Shown one piece after another: positions 42,110-50,005 of a stretch of DNA of 64,000 nt. Position numbers and translations under genes: made by a program. The stretch covers positions 186,001-250,000 of the forward strand of contig JALNZG010000002.1 in NCBI GenBank assembly GCA_023229425.1, in the 5' to 3' direction. Position 1 is the stretch's first letter; every line of letters begins with the position of its first letter. This DNA comes from Ignavibacteriaceae bacterium (GTDB lineage: Bacteria > Bacteroidota > Ignavibacteria > Ignavibacteriales > Ignavibacteriaceae). The notes beneath the pieces are model-generated. The model searched no databases, had not been told where the DNA came from, and worked only from the letters and a program-made list of their open reading frames with translations.

Positions 42110-42312
42110 TTCTCTTCCAACCTTAGGTGAAAATCTCTGCACTGTGAAGAATGCAATAAATATCTATTTATTTAATAAATTTGAAAAAGAACTTCAAATG
42201 TTTACTCTAACTTCCGAAAAATATTTGTGTAGTTCAACTAAAATATTAATTTTTTTTCGGCAATTAAAATTGTCTATAAATTTCGTTTCACTCAATTTAG
42301 AAAATATCTCGT

Positions 42313-43704
42313 ATGAATAAAAAAATTGTTGTTCTCGGTGCAGGGGTTTCCGGTTTAACTACTGCATGGCTGCTAAAGAAAAAGGGATTCGACATTACGG
42401 TACTAGAAAAAAACAAAGAAACCGGCGGCGCTATGGAAAGCGTTTTGGAGGACGGATATTTGTTTGACCGCGGACCAAATTCCGGATTGGAAACCGTTCC
42501 AATTATTAAAGAAGTCGTAAACGATATCGGCTTATCCGATGAAATGGTTTATGCAAATGAAGAAGGAAATAAAAGATACATTCTCCGTAATGGAGAATTG
42601 TATCAACTCCCCATGAGTCCAATTGCATTTTTAAAAACAAAATTATTTTCTGCAAAAGCAAAAATGCGGCTCTTTGCCGAGCCTTTTATTTCACGTTCAG
42701 ACGACGGTTATTACCAAAGCATCGCACAATTTGTTAAACGAAGATTAGGAGAAGAGTTTCTCGACTATGCAATCAATCCGTTTGTTGCCGGAGTTTACGC
42801 CGGAAATCCGGAAGACCTAAGTGTTGCCTCCGCTTTCCCAAAACTTTATGAACTGGAAGAAAAATACGGCGGCTTGATCGTAGGAACAATCCGCAGTATT
42901 AAAGATAGAAAAAAACGAAAAGAACAGTCCAAACAAGATGCAAGAATGTTTTCGTTTGTAAATGGAATGCAGAGCCTTCCAAAAACAATTGCAAAAAAAT
43001 TAGGCGAACGGGTTGTTTTGTTTGCAGAAATTAATTCAGTAGTTAGTAATGAAAAAGGATTTACCGTTTCATATCATAATGCCGGGTTTGACAAAACGAT
43101 TGAGTGCGACATTCTGCTCTCAACCCTTCCGGCTTATGTCGCTTCATCTTTGTTCCGAAATATAGACGGCAATTTGGCAAATCATCTAGATGCAATTTAT
43201 CATCCGCCGGTGATGGTTTTGTATCTCGGATATAAAAATGTAGATATCGGAAGACCGTTAGACGGCTTCGGATTTTTAATTCCCGCCAAAGAAAAAAAAT
43301 CTTTTCTCGGTGCAATTTGGAGTTCAGTCTTATTTCCAAACCGTGCACCCGAAAACACTGCTTCGTTTACACTCTTTATCGGCGGCTCCCGGAATGCGGA
43401 AATTTTCAAACTTGATAAAGAGATCATTTTAAAAACAGTAATTGAAGAATTCCAAGCGATAATGAAAATTACCGCCGAGCCGGTTTATAAAAGTTACCGC
43501 TATTGGCACAAAGCTATTCCACAGTACAACATCGGTTACATAGAACATGAAAGATGTTTTGATGAATTTGAATGGAACAATCCAGGAATTTTTCTTAGCG
43601 GAAATTACCGCGGTGGAATCTCCGTTGGCGATTGTTTTAAGAATGCGGAATTAGTTGCTGAAAAGATTTTCAAGTATTCTGAATCAGACAACGGAGATGA
43701 GTGA
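42313..43704 (+). CDS. hemY: Protoporphyrinogen oxidase (FAD, HemY/HemG type)
   Basis: This 463-residue flavoprotein oxidises protoporphyrinogen IX to protoporphyrin IX. The FAD-binding VVLGAGVSGLTTAWLLKKKG and ETGGAMES, the RGPNS block (FDRGPNSGLETVP), the NPFVAGVYAGNPEDLSV motif and the C-terminal GIFLSGNYRGGISVGDCF are characteristic of the oxygen-using PPO family. It joins hemACDE and hemN to form all late steps except ferrochelatase, which is not in the window. HemY here alongside HemN implies both oxic and anoxic chemistry, or another electron acceptor. Confidence 0.93.
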   Translation: MNKKIVVLGAGVSGLTTAWLLKKKGFDITVLEKNKETGGAMESVLEDGYLFDRGPNSGLETVPIIKEVVNDIGLSDEMVYANEEGNKRYILRNGELYQLPMSPIAFLKTKLFSAKAKMRLFAEPFISRSDDGYYQSIAQFVKRRLGEEFLDYAINPFVAGVYAGNPEDLSVASAFPKLYELEEKYGGLIVGTIRSIKDRKKRKEQSKQDARMFSFVNGMQSLPKTIAKKLGERVVLFAEINSVVSNEKGFTVSYHNAGFDKTIECDILLSTLPAYVASSLFRNIDGNLANHLDAIYHPPVMVLYLGYKNVDIGRPLDGFGFLIPAKEKKSFLGAIWSSVLFPNRAPENTASFTLFIGGSRNAEIFKLDKEIILKTVIEEFQAIMKITAEPVYKSYRYWHKAIPQYNIGYIEHERCFDEFEWNNPGIFLSGNYRGGISVGDCFKNAELVAEKIFKYSESDNGDE

Positions 43705-43835
43705 TAAAAAGAGAATGTTGATTTTTTGCACCCTATTTTAGGGACAAAAAATTCATACCTAAAGGTTTCACTTGTTTTTTATCTGCCATTTACAAATTTT
43801 AGTTTTAGATTTTCAAATCCTTTTTTGGAGAATTA

Positions 43836-44861
43836 ATGGTTAAGAGATTATTGTTATTGCTTCTTTTCGTTTTAACTTCGCTTCAAGCGCAAACCGTGGT
43901 TGGTAAATATGCGGGAGAATTTCTTTCAATAGGAATCGGCGGAAGACCGCTTGGTATGGGCGGCGCATTTGTTGCTATTGCCAATGACGTTACTGCGGGG
44001 TACTACAATCCCGCGGGACTTGCAAAACTTAACTATCCGCAAATCGCTTTAATGCATGATGAGCGTTACGGAAACCTTGTTAATTATAATTACGCCGCTG
44101 TCGCGCTTCCTTATGGAAAAGATTATACCTTCGGATTAAGCATTATGCGCCTTGGCGTTGATGGAATTCCCGATACGCGAAAAGCATTGTACGATGCAAA
44201 CGGAGACGGAATTTTAGACATCAATAGTGATAGATTGAACTACGACTTAATAACAGAATTCAGCAACCAGGATTGGGCGTTCTATTTAACGGGCGCAAAA
44301 AGAGTAACGGATGATCTTTATCTCGGCGCCAACGTAAAAATTCTTTCGCGCTCCATTGCAGAATATACGGCGTTCGGAATTGGTTTTGATGTCGGCGCAT
44401 ATTATTCACCGATGGAAAATTTAATGCTCGGCGCCAATGTTCAAGACATTACCACAACATTTGTTGCTTGGAGTACGGGAAGAAATGAATTGATCACTCC
44501 GACCGCAAAAGTAGGCGCGGCATATCAACTTGATTTTTTCGGTGGAAAAATTCTTCCCGCTGTTGATCTCGATATTCGATTCGAGAACCGCCGCTTTGCA
44601 TCGCAATTTAATATTGGTCCGGTTAGCTTTGATCCGCACTTTGGAATGGAATACAGTTATAAAAATCTTTTTGCGATCCGCGCCGGTTATAATGATGTAA
44701 AACAATTTACTTTTGGAGCCGGAATTAAATTGCCAAAACTGAATATAGATTATTCCTTCGCCCGGTTTAATATGTCGGCAGACGACCGTTTGCCAGACAC
44801 ACACAGAATTTCTTTAATGCTCACGCTTGAAGAACCGCGTTTTCTACGAGCATTAGAATAA
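43836..44861 (+). CDS. PorV/PorQ-family outer-membrane beta-barrel protein
   Basis: A 341-residue outer-membrane protein with signal peptide (LLLLLLFVLTSLQA) and a FadL-like barrel of the PorV/PorQ (UPF0164) family. The N-terminal signature EFLSIGIGGRPLGMGGAFVAIANDVTAGYYNPAGLAKL is clear, split here only for quotation: GGRPLGMGGAFVAIANDVT and YYNPAGLA. PorV shuttles type IX cargo to the attachment complex in Bacteroidetes; paralogs have other transport roles. GGAG lies before the ATG. It is monocistronic. Confidence 0.86.
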   Translation: MVKRLLLLLLFVLTSLQAQTVVGKYAGEFLSIGIGGRPLGMGGAFVAIANDVTAGYYNPAGLAKLNYPQIALMHDERYGNLVNYNYAAVALPYGKDYTFGLSIMRLGVDGIPDTRKALYDANGDGILDINSDRLNYDLITEFSNQDWAFYLTGAKRVTDDLYLGANVKILSRSIAEYTAFGIGFDVGAYYSPMENLMLGANVQDITTTFVAWSTGRNELITPTAKVGAAYQLDFFGGKILPAVDLDIRFENRRFASQFNIGPVSFDPHFGMEYSYKNLFAIRAGYNDVKQFTFGAGIKLPKLNIDYSFARFNMSADDRLPDTHRISLMLTLEEPRFLRALE

Positions 44862-44953
44862 ATTATTTTTAAATACCCCAAATTTTCTTTTTGTATTTGT
44901 AGAAATTAAAAGTAGCCAAAAAATGAAGTATATTTTTGATAGGATTACTTTAG

Positions 44954-45157
44954 ATGAAAAAATTTGCGATAGAAACCCGACAAGTAAGAGGTAAAAGAAT
45001 TACTGTTCAAACAATACTTGAATTTTTATCTGCCAAAGAAACCGAAGAGGAAATATTAAAACAATATCCTTCATTAGAAAAAGAAAACACAACTGCATGC
45101 CTCAGATTTGCTTTCAGATTGATGGATGGGAACTATATTCTCAAACCGGTCTCATAG
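44954..45157 (+). CDS. DUF433 (orphan antitoxin-like) protein
   Basis: A 67-residue protein with the DUF433 core RGKRITVQTILEFLSAKETEEEILKQYPSLEKENTTACLRFA, quoted in part as GKRITVQTILEFLSA and CLRFAFRLMD. DUF433 proteins are winged-helix-like antitoxins normally followed by a DUF5615 PIN-like toxin gene. No such partner follows: the next gene is a membrane protein. The usual N-terminal GKPCIRGTR is reduced to RQVRGKR. It may be a solitary survivor of a toxin-antitoxin pair. Confidence 0.78.
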   Translation: MKKFAIETRQVRGKRITVQTILEFLSAKETEEEILKQYPSLEKENTTACLRFAFRLMDGNYILKPVS

Positions 45158-45236
45158 TATAAACATTTATGATAGATAAAACGCACAAGGGAATCATTAT
45201 GTTCGCGAAACAAAAATTTTAACAAAACATAAACAG

Positions 45237-46385
45237 ATGAATAATAAGATTATTTATAAAATTGTCAGAAATATATTCTTTTTCACTATTCCTGCTATAA
45301 TACTGTTAATTTTTATTTCCTCAGTTCACCTCAATGGATTGAGCCGGGCGATGTATGTTGATATGGTATATGGAAAGGCTTTTAAACCTTTCGTTACAAG
45401 AACACTAACCCCATCAATGATAAGAATTATCAGCAGCGCTACACCTATCAAAGTAAAAAGCGCCCTAACCGAATTTGTGAATCATGACAATTTCATATCG
45501 GTATTTTTATCTGATAATGTATTAACAAAGCGCATCATTGAAAAAAAAATAAAACATTTTTACCCCGGACAACCCGCACAATTTTCTTATAAGCAAAATC
45601 TTTTTGTTATCATTCTAAAGTACCTTAAATGGGAACCGGAATTTATTTTAGAATATTTATTTGGATTATTGTTAATGTATTTCGCTCTTGTTGGATTTGC
45701 ATTTTCACAAAAATATTTGATTTCTCTAATCTTTACTTCAAATAAAATATTTATAGATTCAATCGTAATAATCTCCTTGCTGCTTTTACCTGCTTTAAAT
45801 AAATATTCTTTATTTGTTTATGATTTCCCAACATTATTTTTATTCACTCTGTGTCTTGTATTGATGATTAAACAACGATGGAAAGAATATTTAATAATAT
45901 TTTCACTTGCAACTCTCAATAAAGAAACCACTGTATTGCTGATTGGAGTATATTATTTTTACTACTTGTATCAATTAAAACAGCAAGATAGAATTTTTAA
46001 AAGAGTATTAATTGCCCAAGTTATAATTTATGTAGGACTAAGATTATTGCTTTATGTGGTTTATCTCAATAATCCGGGTAGTTCTATTGAATTCCATCTT
46101 ATTGATCATAATCTGATTTTATTCACAAACCTGTTACATTCCGCAGATGTGGCGCTGGTAATATTTTCACTTGTAGTTTTTCTTTTCCTTTTATTCTATA
46201 AGTGGTCCGAAAAACCCGTATTCATTAAATGTAGCTTACAGGTTCCCCTGTTTTTATTTATCCTTACACTATTCTTTGGTTTTATAGATGAGTGGCGAGA
46301 TTATTACGAAAGCATACCGGTAATAATTCTTTTTTTTCTACATAGTATCGGAAAAATATTCAATTTCCAGGTTAGTGTGAAATAA
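45237..46385 (+). CDS. Polytopic membrane protein, AT-rich, unknown
   Basis: A 382-residue protein with about nine to ten hydrophobic segments. The first periplasmic-type loop (SRAMYVDMVYGKAFKPFVTRTL) and the blocks LATLNKETTVLLIGVYYFY and DEWRDYYESIPVIILFF are polar islands between helices. The pattern is loosely like GT-C-type polyprenyl-linked glycosyltransferases but lacks a clear catalytic DD/ED motif, so no function is assigned. Lys, Ile and Phe content and AT-rich codons exceed those of neighbours, and a MITE-like element sits next to it; horizontal acquisition is possible. Confidence 0.7.
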   Translation: MNNKIIYKIVRNIFFFTIPAIILLIFISSVHLNGLSRAMYVDMVYGKAFKPFVTRTLTPSMIRIISSATPIKVKSALTEFVNHDNFISVFLSDNVLTKRIIEKKIKHFYPGQPAQFSYKQNLFVIILKYLKWEPEFILEYLFGLLLMYFALVGFAFSQKYLISLIFTSNKIFIDSIVIISLLLLPALNKYSLFVYDFPTLFLFTLCLVLMIKQRWKEYLIIFSLATLNKETTVLLIGVYYFYYLYQLKQQDRIFKRVLIAQVIIYVGLRLLLYVVYLNNPGSSIEFHLIDHNLILFTNLLHSADVALVIFSLVVFLFLLFYKWSEKPVFIKCSLQVPLFLFILTLFFGFIDEWRDYYESIPVIILFFLHSIGKIFNFQVSVK

Positions 46386-46887
46386 AGCTTCTGAAATAAT
46401 TTAAACTTGGTACGCGGACAGTCTATGAGCGTGTCCGAGAATATAGTTTTCTGGGGTATTCATAACTGTCCAGTAATTCTGTTTTATTGTAGTTGTGAGA
46501 TTACCAGAAAAAAATAGTCCTTGAGATATGTTTACAATAGATCAACAACGCCTAAAACACATAATAGATATAGGGTCGGCAGTAGACTTTGAATGTCCAA
46601 AATATAAAACTCAACACTATAATAACAATCATGAAATTATAACTAATAGTATAGCTGGAAAGAAGTGAATACCCCAGTTATTTTTATATAAATTTAAACT
46701 TCAAAGCAGTTCACTAATATGAACGACTTTTTCTTTGCCATAATTTCATAATAGATTGTGGGGAAGCATTCAATTTCTATGAATTTTCTTTCCTTTATTC
46801 CTCATTCCTAGAGCCGTTCTGTTTGAATTCATTTCTTTTCAAGTTATTTTTGAACTGTACAATTTATAAAAGAAAAATGGAGCTACA
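46386..46887. other. 502-bp intergenic region with a MITE-like element
   Basis: No gene of known family. Besides the element at 46451-46677, an inverted repeat CGGACA/TGTCCG (about 46415-46437) lies upstream and matches an ACTGTCC word inside the element. The last 200 bp before the aldolase gene are AT-rich and probably hold its promoter, but no clear boxes were found; GGAG lies before its ATG. Confidence 0.5.
46451..46677. mobile_element. Candidate 227-bp MITE with CTGGGGTATTCA terminal inverted repeats
   Basis: CTGGGGTATTCA (46451-46462) and TGAATACCCCAG (46666-46677) are perfect 12-bp terminal inverted repeats. Inside is a 46-codon open frame (46528-46668, plus) beginning MFTIDQQRLKHII and containing FECPKYKTQHYNNNHE, whose TGA stop coincides with the first bases of the right repeat; this could be the tail or both ends of a transposase left after internal deletion. 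No target-site duplication is evident (flanks are AT-rich). It lies between an AT-rich membrane protein gene and the aldolase gene. Confidence 0.5.
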
Positions 46888-47949
46888 ATGATTAACAAAA
46901 TTCAAGAATTACTTGGTAAAGAAGCCGACTCTCTCTTAAATTACACGGCTAAAGTATCAAAAGACAAATTACATTTACCCGGACCGGATTTCGTAGATAG
47001 AATTTTTAGTCCGAGCGACAGAAACATCAATGTTATGAAAAATCTTCAATGGATTTTCCATTCAGGCAGACTTGCAGGAACCGGTTATGTTTCAATATTA
47101 CCGGTAGATCAAGGAATTGAACATTCAGCAGGAGCTTCCTTCGCAAAGAATCCAGATTTTTTCGATCCTGAAAACATTGTTAAATTAGCTATTGAAGGCG
47201 GCTGTAACGCAGTGGCTTCAACATTGGGTGTGCTTGGTATAGTTTCAAGAAAATACGCGCACAAAATTCCGTTCATTGTAAAAATTAATCATAACGAACT
47301 CCTCACCTATCCAAACAAATTTGATCAGGTAATGTTTGCAGGAGTTGAACAAGCTTATGATATGGGCGCGGCAGCAGTTGGCGCAACAATTTATTTTGGT
47401 TCGGATGAAAGTACAAGACAAATTATGGAAGTAAGTGAAGCGTTTCAGTATGCGCATGAATTAGGATTGGCAACAATTCTCTGGTGTTACTTGCGCAATC
47501 CTAAATTCAAGAGCGATAAAGATTATCATGTTTCGGCTGATTTAACCGGACAAGCAAATCATCTCGGCGTAACAATTCAAGCCGATATTATCAAACAAAA
47601 ACTTCCTGAAAATAACGGCGGTTACAACGCGTTAAATACCGGCGGTGTTTCTTACGGAAAAACTGATAAACGCGTTTACTCTGAATTGACTACCGATAAC
47701 CCTATCGATTTAACCCGCTACCAGGTGATGAACAATTACATGGGCAGAGCAGGATTAATTAACAGCGGCGGCGCTTCCGGTGAAAATGATTTTGCCGAGG
47801 CTTGCAAAACTGCGGTTATTAACAAACGTGCCGGCGGTATGGGATTGATCCTTGGAAGAAAAGCATTCCAGCGCCCAATAGCTGAAGGAATTAAAATCGT
47901 GAACTTAGTTCAAGATGTTTATCTTACAAAAGAAGTAACCATAGCGTAA
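46888..47949 (+). CDS. fbaB: Class I fructose-bisphosphate aldolase (FbaB/DhnA type)
   Basis: A 353-residue Schiff-base aldolase of the archaeal-type/DhnA family that splits or forms fructose-1,6-bisphosphate. Family blocks include SILPVDQGIEHSAGASFAKN, PFIVKINHNELL, GAAAVGATIYFGS, the Lys-containing VTIQADIIKQKLPENNGGY and the C-terminal phosphate-binding INSGGASG and GMGLILGRKAFQRP. Length matches E. coli FbaB. GGAG precedes the ATG. A terminator follows, so it is a single-gene unit. With gpmA it supports a gluconeogenic/glycolytic role. Confidence 0.94.
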   Translation: MINKIQELLGKEADSLLNYTAKVSKDKLHLPGPDFVDRIFSPSDRNINVMKNLQWIFHSGRLAGTGYVSILPVDQGIEHSAGASFAKNPDFFDPENIVKLAIEGGCNAVASTLGVLGIVSRKYAHKIPFIVKINHNELLTYPNKFDQVMFAGVEQAYDMGAAAVGATIYFGSDESTRQIMEVSEAFQYAHELGLATILWCYLRNPKFKSDKDYHVSADLTGQANHLGVTIQADIIKQKLPENNGGYNALNTGGVSYGKTDKRVYSELTTDNPIDLTRYQVMNNYMGRAGLINSGGASGENDFAEACKTAVINKRAGGMGLILGRKAFQRPIAEGIKIVNLVQDVYLTKEVTIA

Positions 47950-47972
47950 TTCTTTTTCTTGATTTCTGAAAC

Positions 47973-48004
47973 AAAAGCCGCGGAGTAATCTGCGGCTTTT
48001 TTGT
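47973..48004 (+). terminator. Intrinsic terminator of fbaB
   Basis: AAAAGCCGC (47973-47981) pairs with GCGGCTTTT (47992-48000), followed by TTGTTTT. Stem and T-tract are strong. The tail lies just upstream of the long frame that opens the sigma-factor gene, which argues against the sigma gene starting at 48006. Confidence 0.88.
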
Positions 48005-48107
48005 TTTGGGGGAATTATTAACCCTTCTTTCTTCTCCTAAAAAAATTTTCATTCTTTTGGCAACATTTCTTCTTTTAAAGCATCTTTACATAAAAGAAAA
48101 ACAATTT

Positions 48108-48641
48108 TTGAGTGAAGTAACAAAAAATATCGTTGAGTTTACGCTGATCTACAATCAGCATAAAACTAAGCTCTATAACTATGCGCGTAAAATGCTCGGC
48201 GATACGATGATGTGCGAAGATATTATTCAAAATGTTTTTGAAAAGTTTTTTGAAAACATAAATAGCATACGGAACTCCGAACGCGTTGATGTTTGGCTAT
48301 TTACTACTACGCGCAACGCGATCTATACTTATTACAGAATGAAAAAAATACGCGTGGACCAATTCAATGTGCTGGATACGGATGAAATTGAGATTGATTC
48401 TTCCGTAAATCTTGAGGAAGCATTGGAATTGAAAGAACTGCATGAATTGATTATGAACGAACTTAATAAATTAGAAGTTGAACAGCGTGATGTTTTTCTT
48501 TTAAAAGAATACGGGAATCTTTCTTATAAAGAAATTTCTGAAGTAATGAAAATTGATGAGAATCTTGTTAAAAGCAGATTGTACAAAACACGACAGAGGC
48601 TGATTGCTAAATTATCCAAAGTCATTTTGAATGAGAGGTAA
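48108..48641 (+). CDS. ECF-type RNA polymerase sigma factor
   Basis: A sigma-70 family ECF factor. Region 2 is LYNYARKMLGDTMMCEDIIQ then VDVWLFTTTRNAIYTYYR; region 4 is LEVEQRDVFLLKEYGNLSYKEISEVM with the helix NLVKSRLYKTRQRL. The open frame reaches back to TTG at 48006, but those first 34 residues are hydrophobic and unrelated to sigma factors; the TTG at 48108 before SEVTKNIVEFTLIY gives a normal 177-residue protein. The two downstream genes overlap or nearly touch it, the arrangement of a sigma/anti-sigma unit. Confidence 0.88.
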   Translation: MSEVTKNIVEFTLIYNQHKTKLYNYARKMLGDTMMCEDIIQNVFEKFFENINSIRNSERVDVWLFTTTRNAIYTYYRMKKIRVDQFNVLDTDEIEIDSSVNLEEALELKELHELIMNELNKLEVEQRDVFLLKEYGNLSYKEISEVMKIDENLVKSRLYKTRQRLIAKLSKVILNER

Positions 48642-48643
48642 CT

Positions 48644-49117
48644 ATGAATAGAAAAGAACTGGAGACGATGATTGATCTCTATTTTGACGGTGAGCTTGAG
48701 AAGGGAAAGGAGCCAATCTTATTTACGTTGCTCTCACAAGATATAGAAGGACGTGAATATTTTAAAAAGTTAAACACGCTTAAAAGTACCTTGACCAATA
48801 CAATGGAAGAATTTCCCCGCAAACTTGATGAGAAAATTCTCCGCTCAATCGGGCAGTTGAACGAAAGACAAACAAATACCTTTATAAACAGAAAAGTTTT
48901 TAACGCGGTTACTTATGCTTTCACCGCGATACTTCTGATCTTGACAATCTTTTTCTACTCAAGATCGGAAGATTACAAAACTCAGTTTGCCGACTTAACG
49001 CACGAAGTCAAGCAACAGAACGAAAAGCTCGAACTTCTCATGAATGCTTTACCGACGGTAGAAGTTACGGGCGCTTATCTAAGAACAAAACAAATTATAG
49101 TTAAATCAACTATGTGA
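48644..49117 (+). CDS. Membrane-anchored anti-sigma-like protein
   Basis: A 157-residue single-pass membrane protein starting 2 bp after the sigma gene. Its N-terminal 60 residues (MIDLYFDGELEKGKEPILFTLLSQ) have the look of a small anti-sigma domain (DxxLDGEL-type start) but without the His/Cys zinc ligands of zf-HC2. A transmembrane helix spans about 86-105 and a short coiled coil (LTHEVKQQNEKLELLM) follows outside. Position and topology imply that it holds the ECF factor at the membrane. Confidence 0.75.
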   Translation: MNRKELETMIDLYFDGELEKGKEPILFTLLSQDIEGREYFKKLNTLKSTLTNTMEEFPRKLDEKILRSIGQLNERQTNTFINRKVFNAVTYAFTAILLILTIFFYSRSEDYKTQFADLTHEVKQQNEKLELLMNALPTVEVTGAYLRTKQIIVKSTM

Positions 49118-49125
49118 GGTTAAAA

Positions 49126-49887
49126 ATGAAAATGAAATTAGTTCTATCGCTTATGCTCATCACTTTTCTCGGACTGATTGCTCAACAGAAAGAAGGGGCA
49201 AAATTGCAGAAGCCGGATGAATCCGGTTTCATAGAAGTTGATAAAGCGCCCGCTTTAAAGTCTCAGTTAAAACCAGCATATCCTAAACTTGCAAAGCTTG
49301 CTGGAATTGAAGGGACGGTCTATTTGAAACTTTTAATTAGCGAAAAAGGGAATGTTGAAAAAGCAAAAATTGAACAAGGTGTTAAAGACATACTTGATAA
49401 TTCCGCACTTGAAGCTGCAAAAAAAGCTAAGTTTTCTCCGGCAATGTTGAATAACAAAGCTGTTAAAGTTTGGGTTATTCTCCCGGTGGCTTTTAAACTT
49501 GAAGTTGAAAAAAAGGGGGAAGCCAGATTGCTAAAGTATGATGAACTCGATCCTATGCCCTATGATCAGAGCGAAGAGGATCCGGCTATGAATAAATATA
49601 TTGAAGTTGATAAAATGCCGGATATGGTTAATCAAATAAATCCCGTTTACCCGGAAGAGGCTAAAAAAAATGGAATTGAAGGAAGAGTTTTTGTTAAAGT
49701 GCTTATTGGCAAAAAAGGAGAACCCAAAAGAGTCGTTGTTATAAAATCAGATAATGATATTTTTAATCAATCTGCAATAGAAGCCGCTATGAAATATACA
49801 TTTACTCCCGCGCTGAAAGGTGGTAACCCGGTAGCCGTGTGGGTTGTAATGCCCTTTAAATTTGAATTAGATAAAGAAAAAAAATAA
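49126..49887 (+). CDS. Exported protein with two TonB C-terminal domains
   Basis: A 253-residue protein with an N-terminal hydrophobic segment (VLSLMLITFLGLIA) followed by two copies of the TonB C-terminal fold: AYPKLAKLAGIEGTVYLKLLISEKG ... and VYPEEAKKNGIEGRVFVKVL ... KYTFTPAL, quoted in part. The copies are about 45% alike. The usual Pro-rich periplasm-spanning linker and the ExbB-contacting transmembrane motif are missing. GAGG precedes the ATG at 49126; a GTG at 49114 overlapping the previous stop is less likely. It is the third gene of the sigma/anti-sigma operon, hinting at a link to outer-membrane receptor signalling. Confidence 0.8.
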   Translation: MKMKLVLSLMLITFLGLIAQQKEGAKLQKPDESGFIEVDKAPALKSQLKPAYPKLAKLAGIEGTVYLKLLISEKGNVEKAKIEQGVKDILDNSALEAAKKAKFSPAMLNNKAVKVWVILPVAFKLEVEKKGEARLLKYDELDPMPYDQSEEDPAMNKYIEVDKMPDMVNQINPVYPEEAKKNGIEGRVFVKVLIGKKGEPKRVVVIKSDNDIFNQSAIEAAMKYTFTPALKGGNPVAVWVVMPFKFELDKEKK

Positions 49888-49920
49888 CCAAGTTATTTTT
49901 TAATCCAACGAATTCCGTTT

Positions 49921-49954
49921 ATATCTGCCGCGATTTCAGGATAGCGGCAGATAT
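49921..49954. repeat. Perfect 11-bp hairpin between convergent genes
   Basis: ATATCTGCCGC (49921-49931) pairs perfectly with GCGGCAGATAT (49944-49954) over a 12-base loop. It lies between the double TonB gene and the convergent MFS/spermidine-synthase-like gene. There is no long T-tract on either strand, so it may be a factor-dependent or weak terminator. Confidence 0.6.
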
Positions 49955-50005
49955 TAAAAACACAAAATATTTCGAAACGATAACATAAATCAAAACTTCA
50001 GAAAA

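Noticed and set aside
48006..48107. TTG at 48006 as the sigma-factor start
   Set aside because: It begins in the T-tract tail of the fbaB terminator and adds a hydrophobic stretch unlike any sigma factor.
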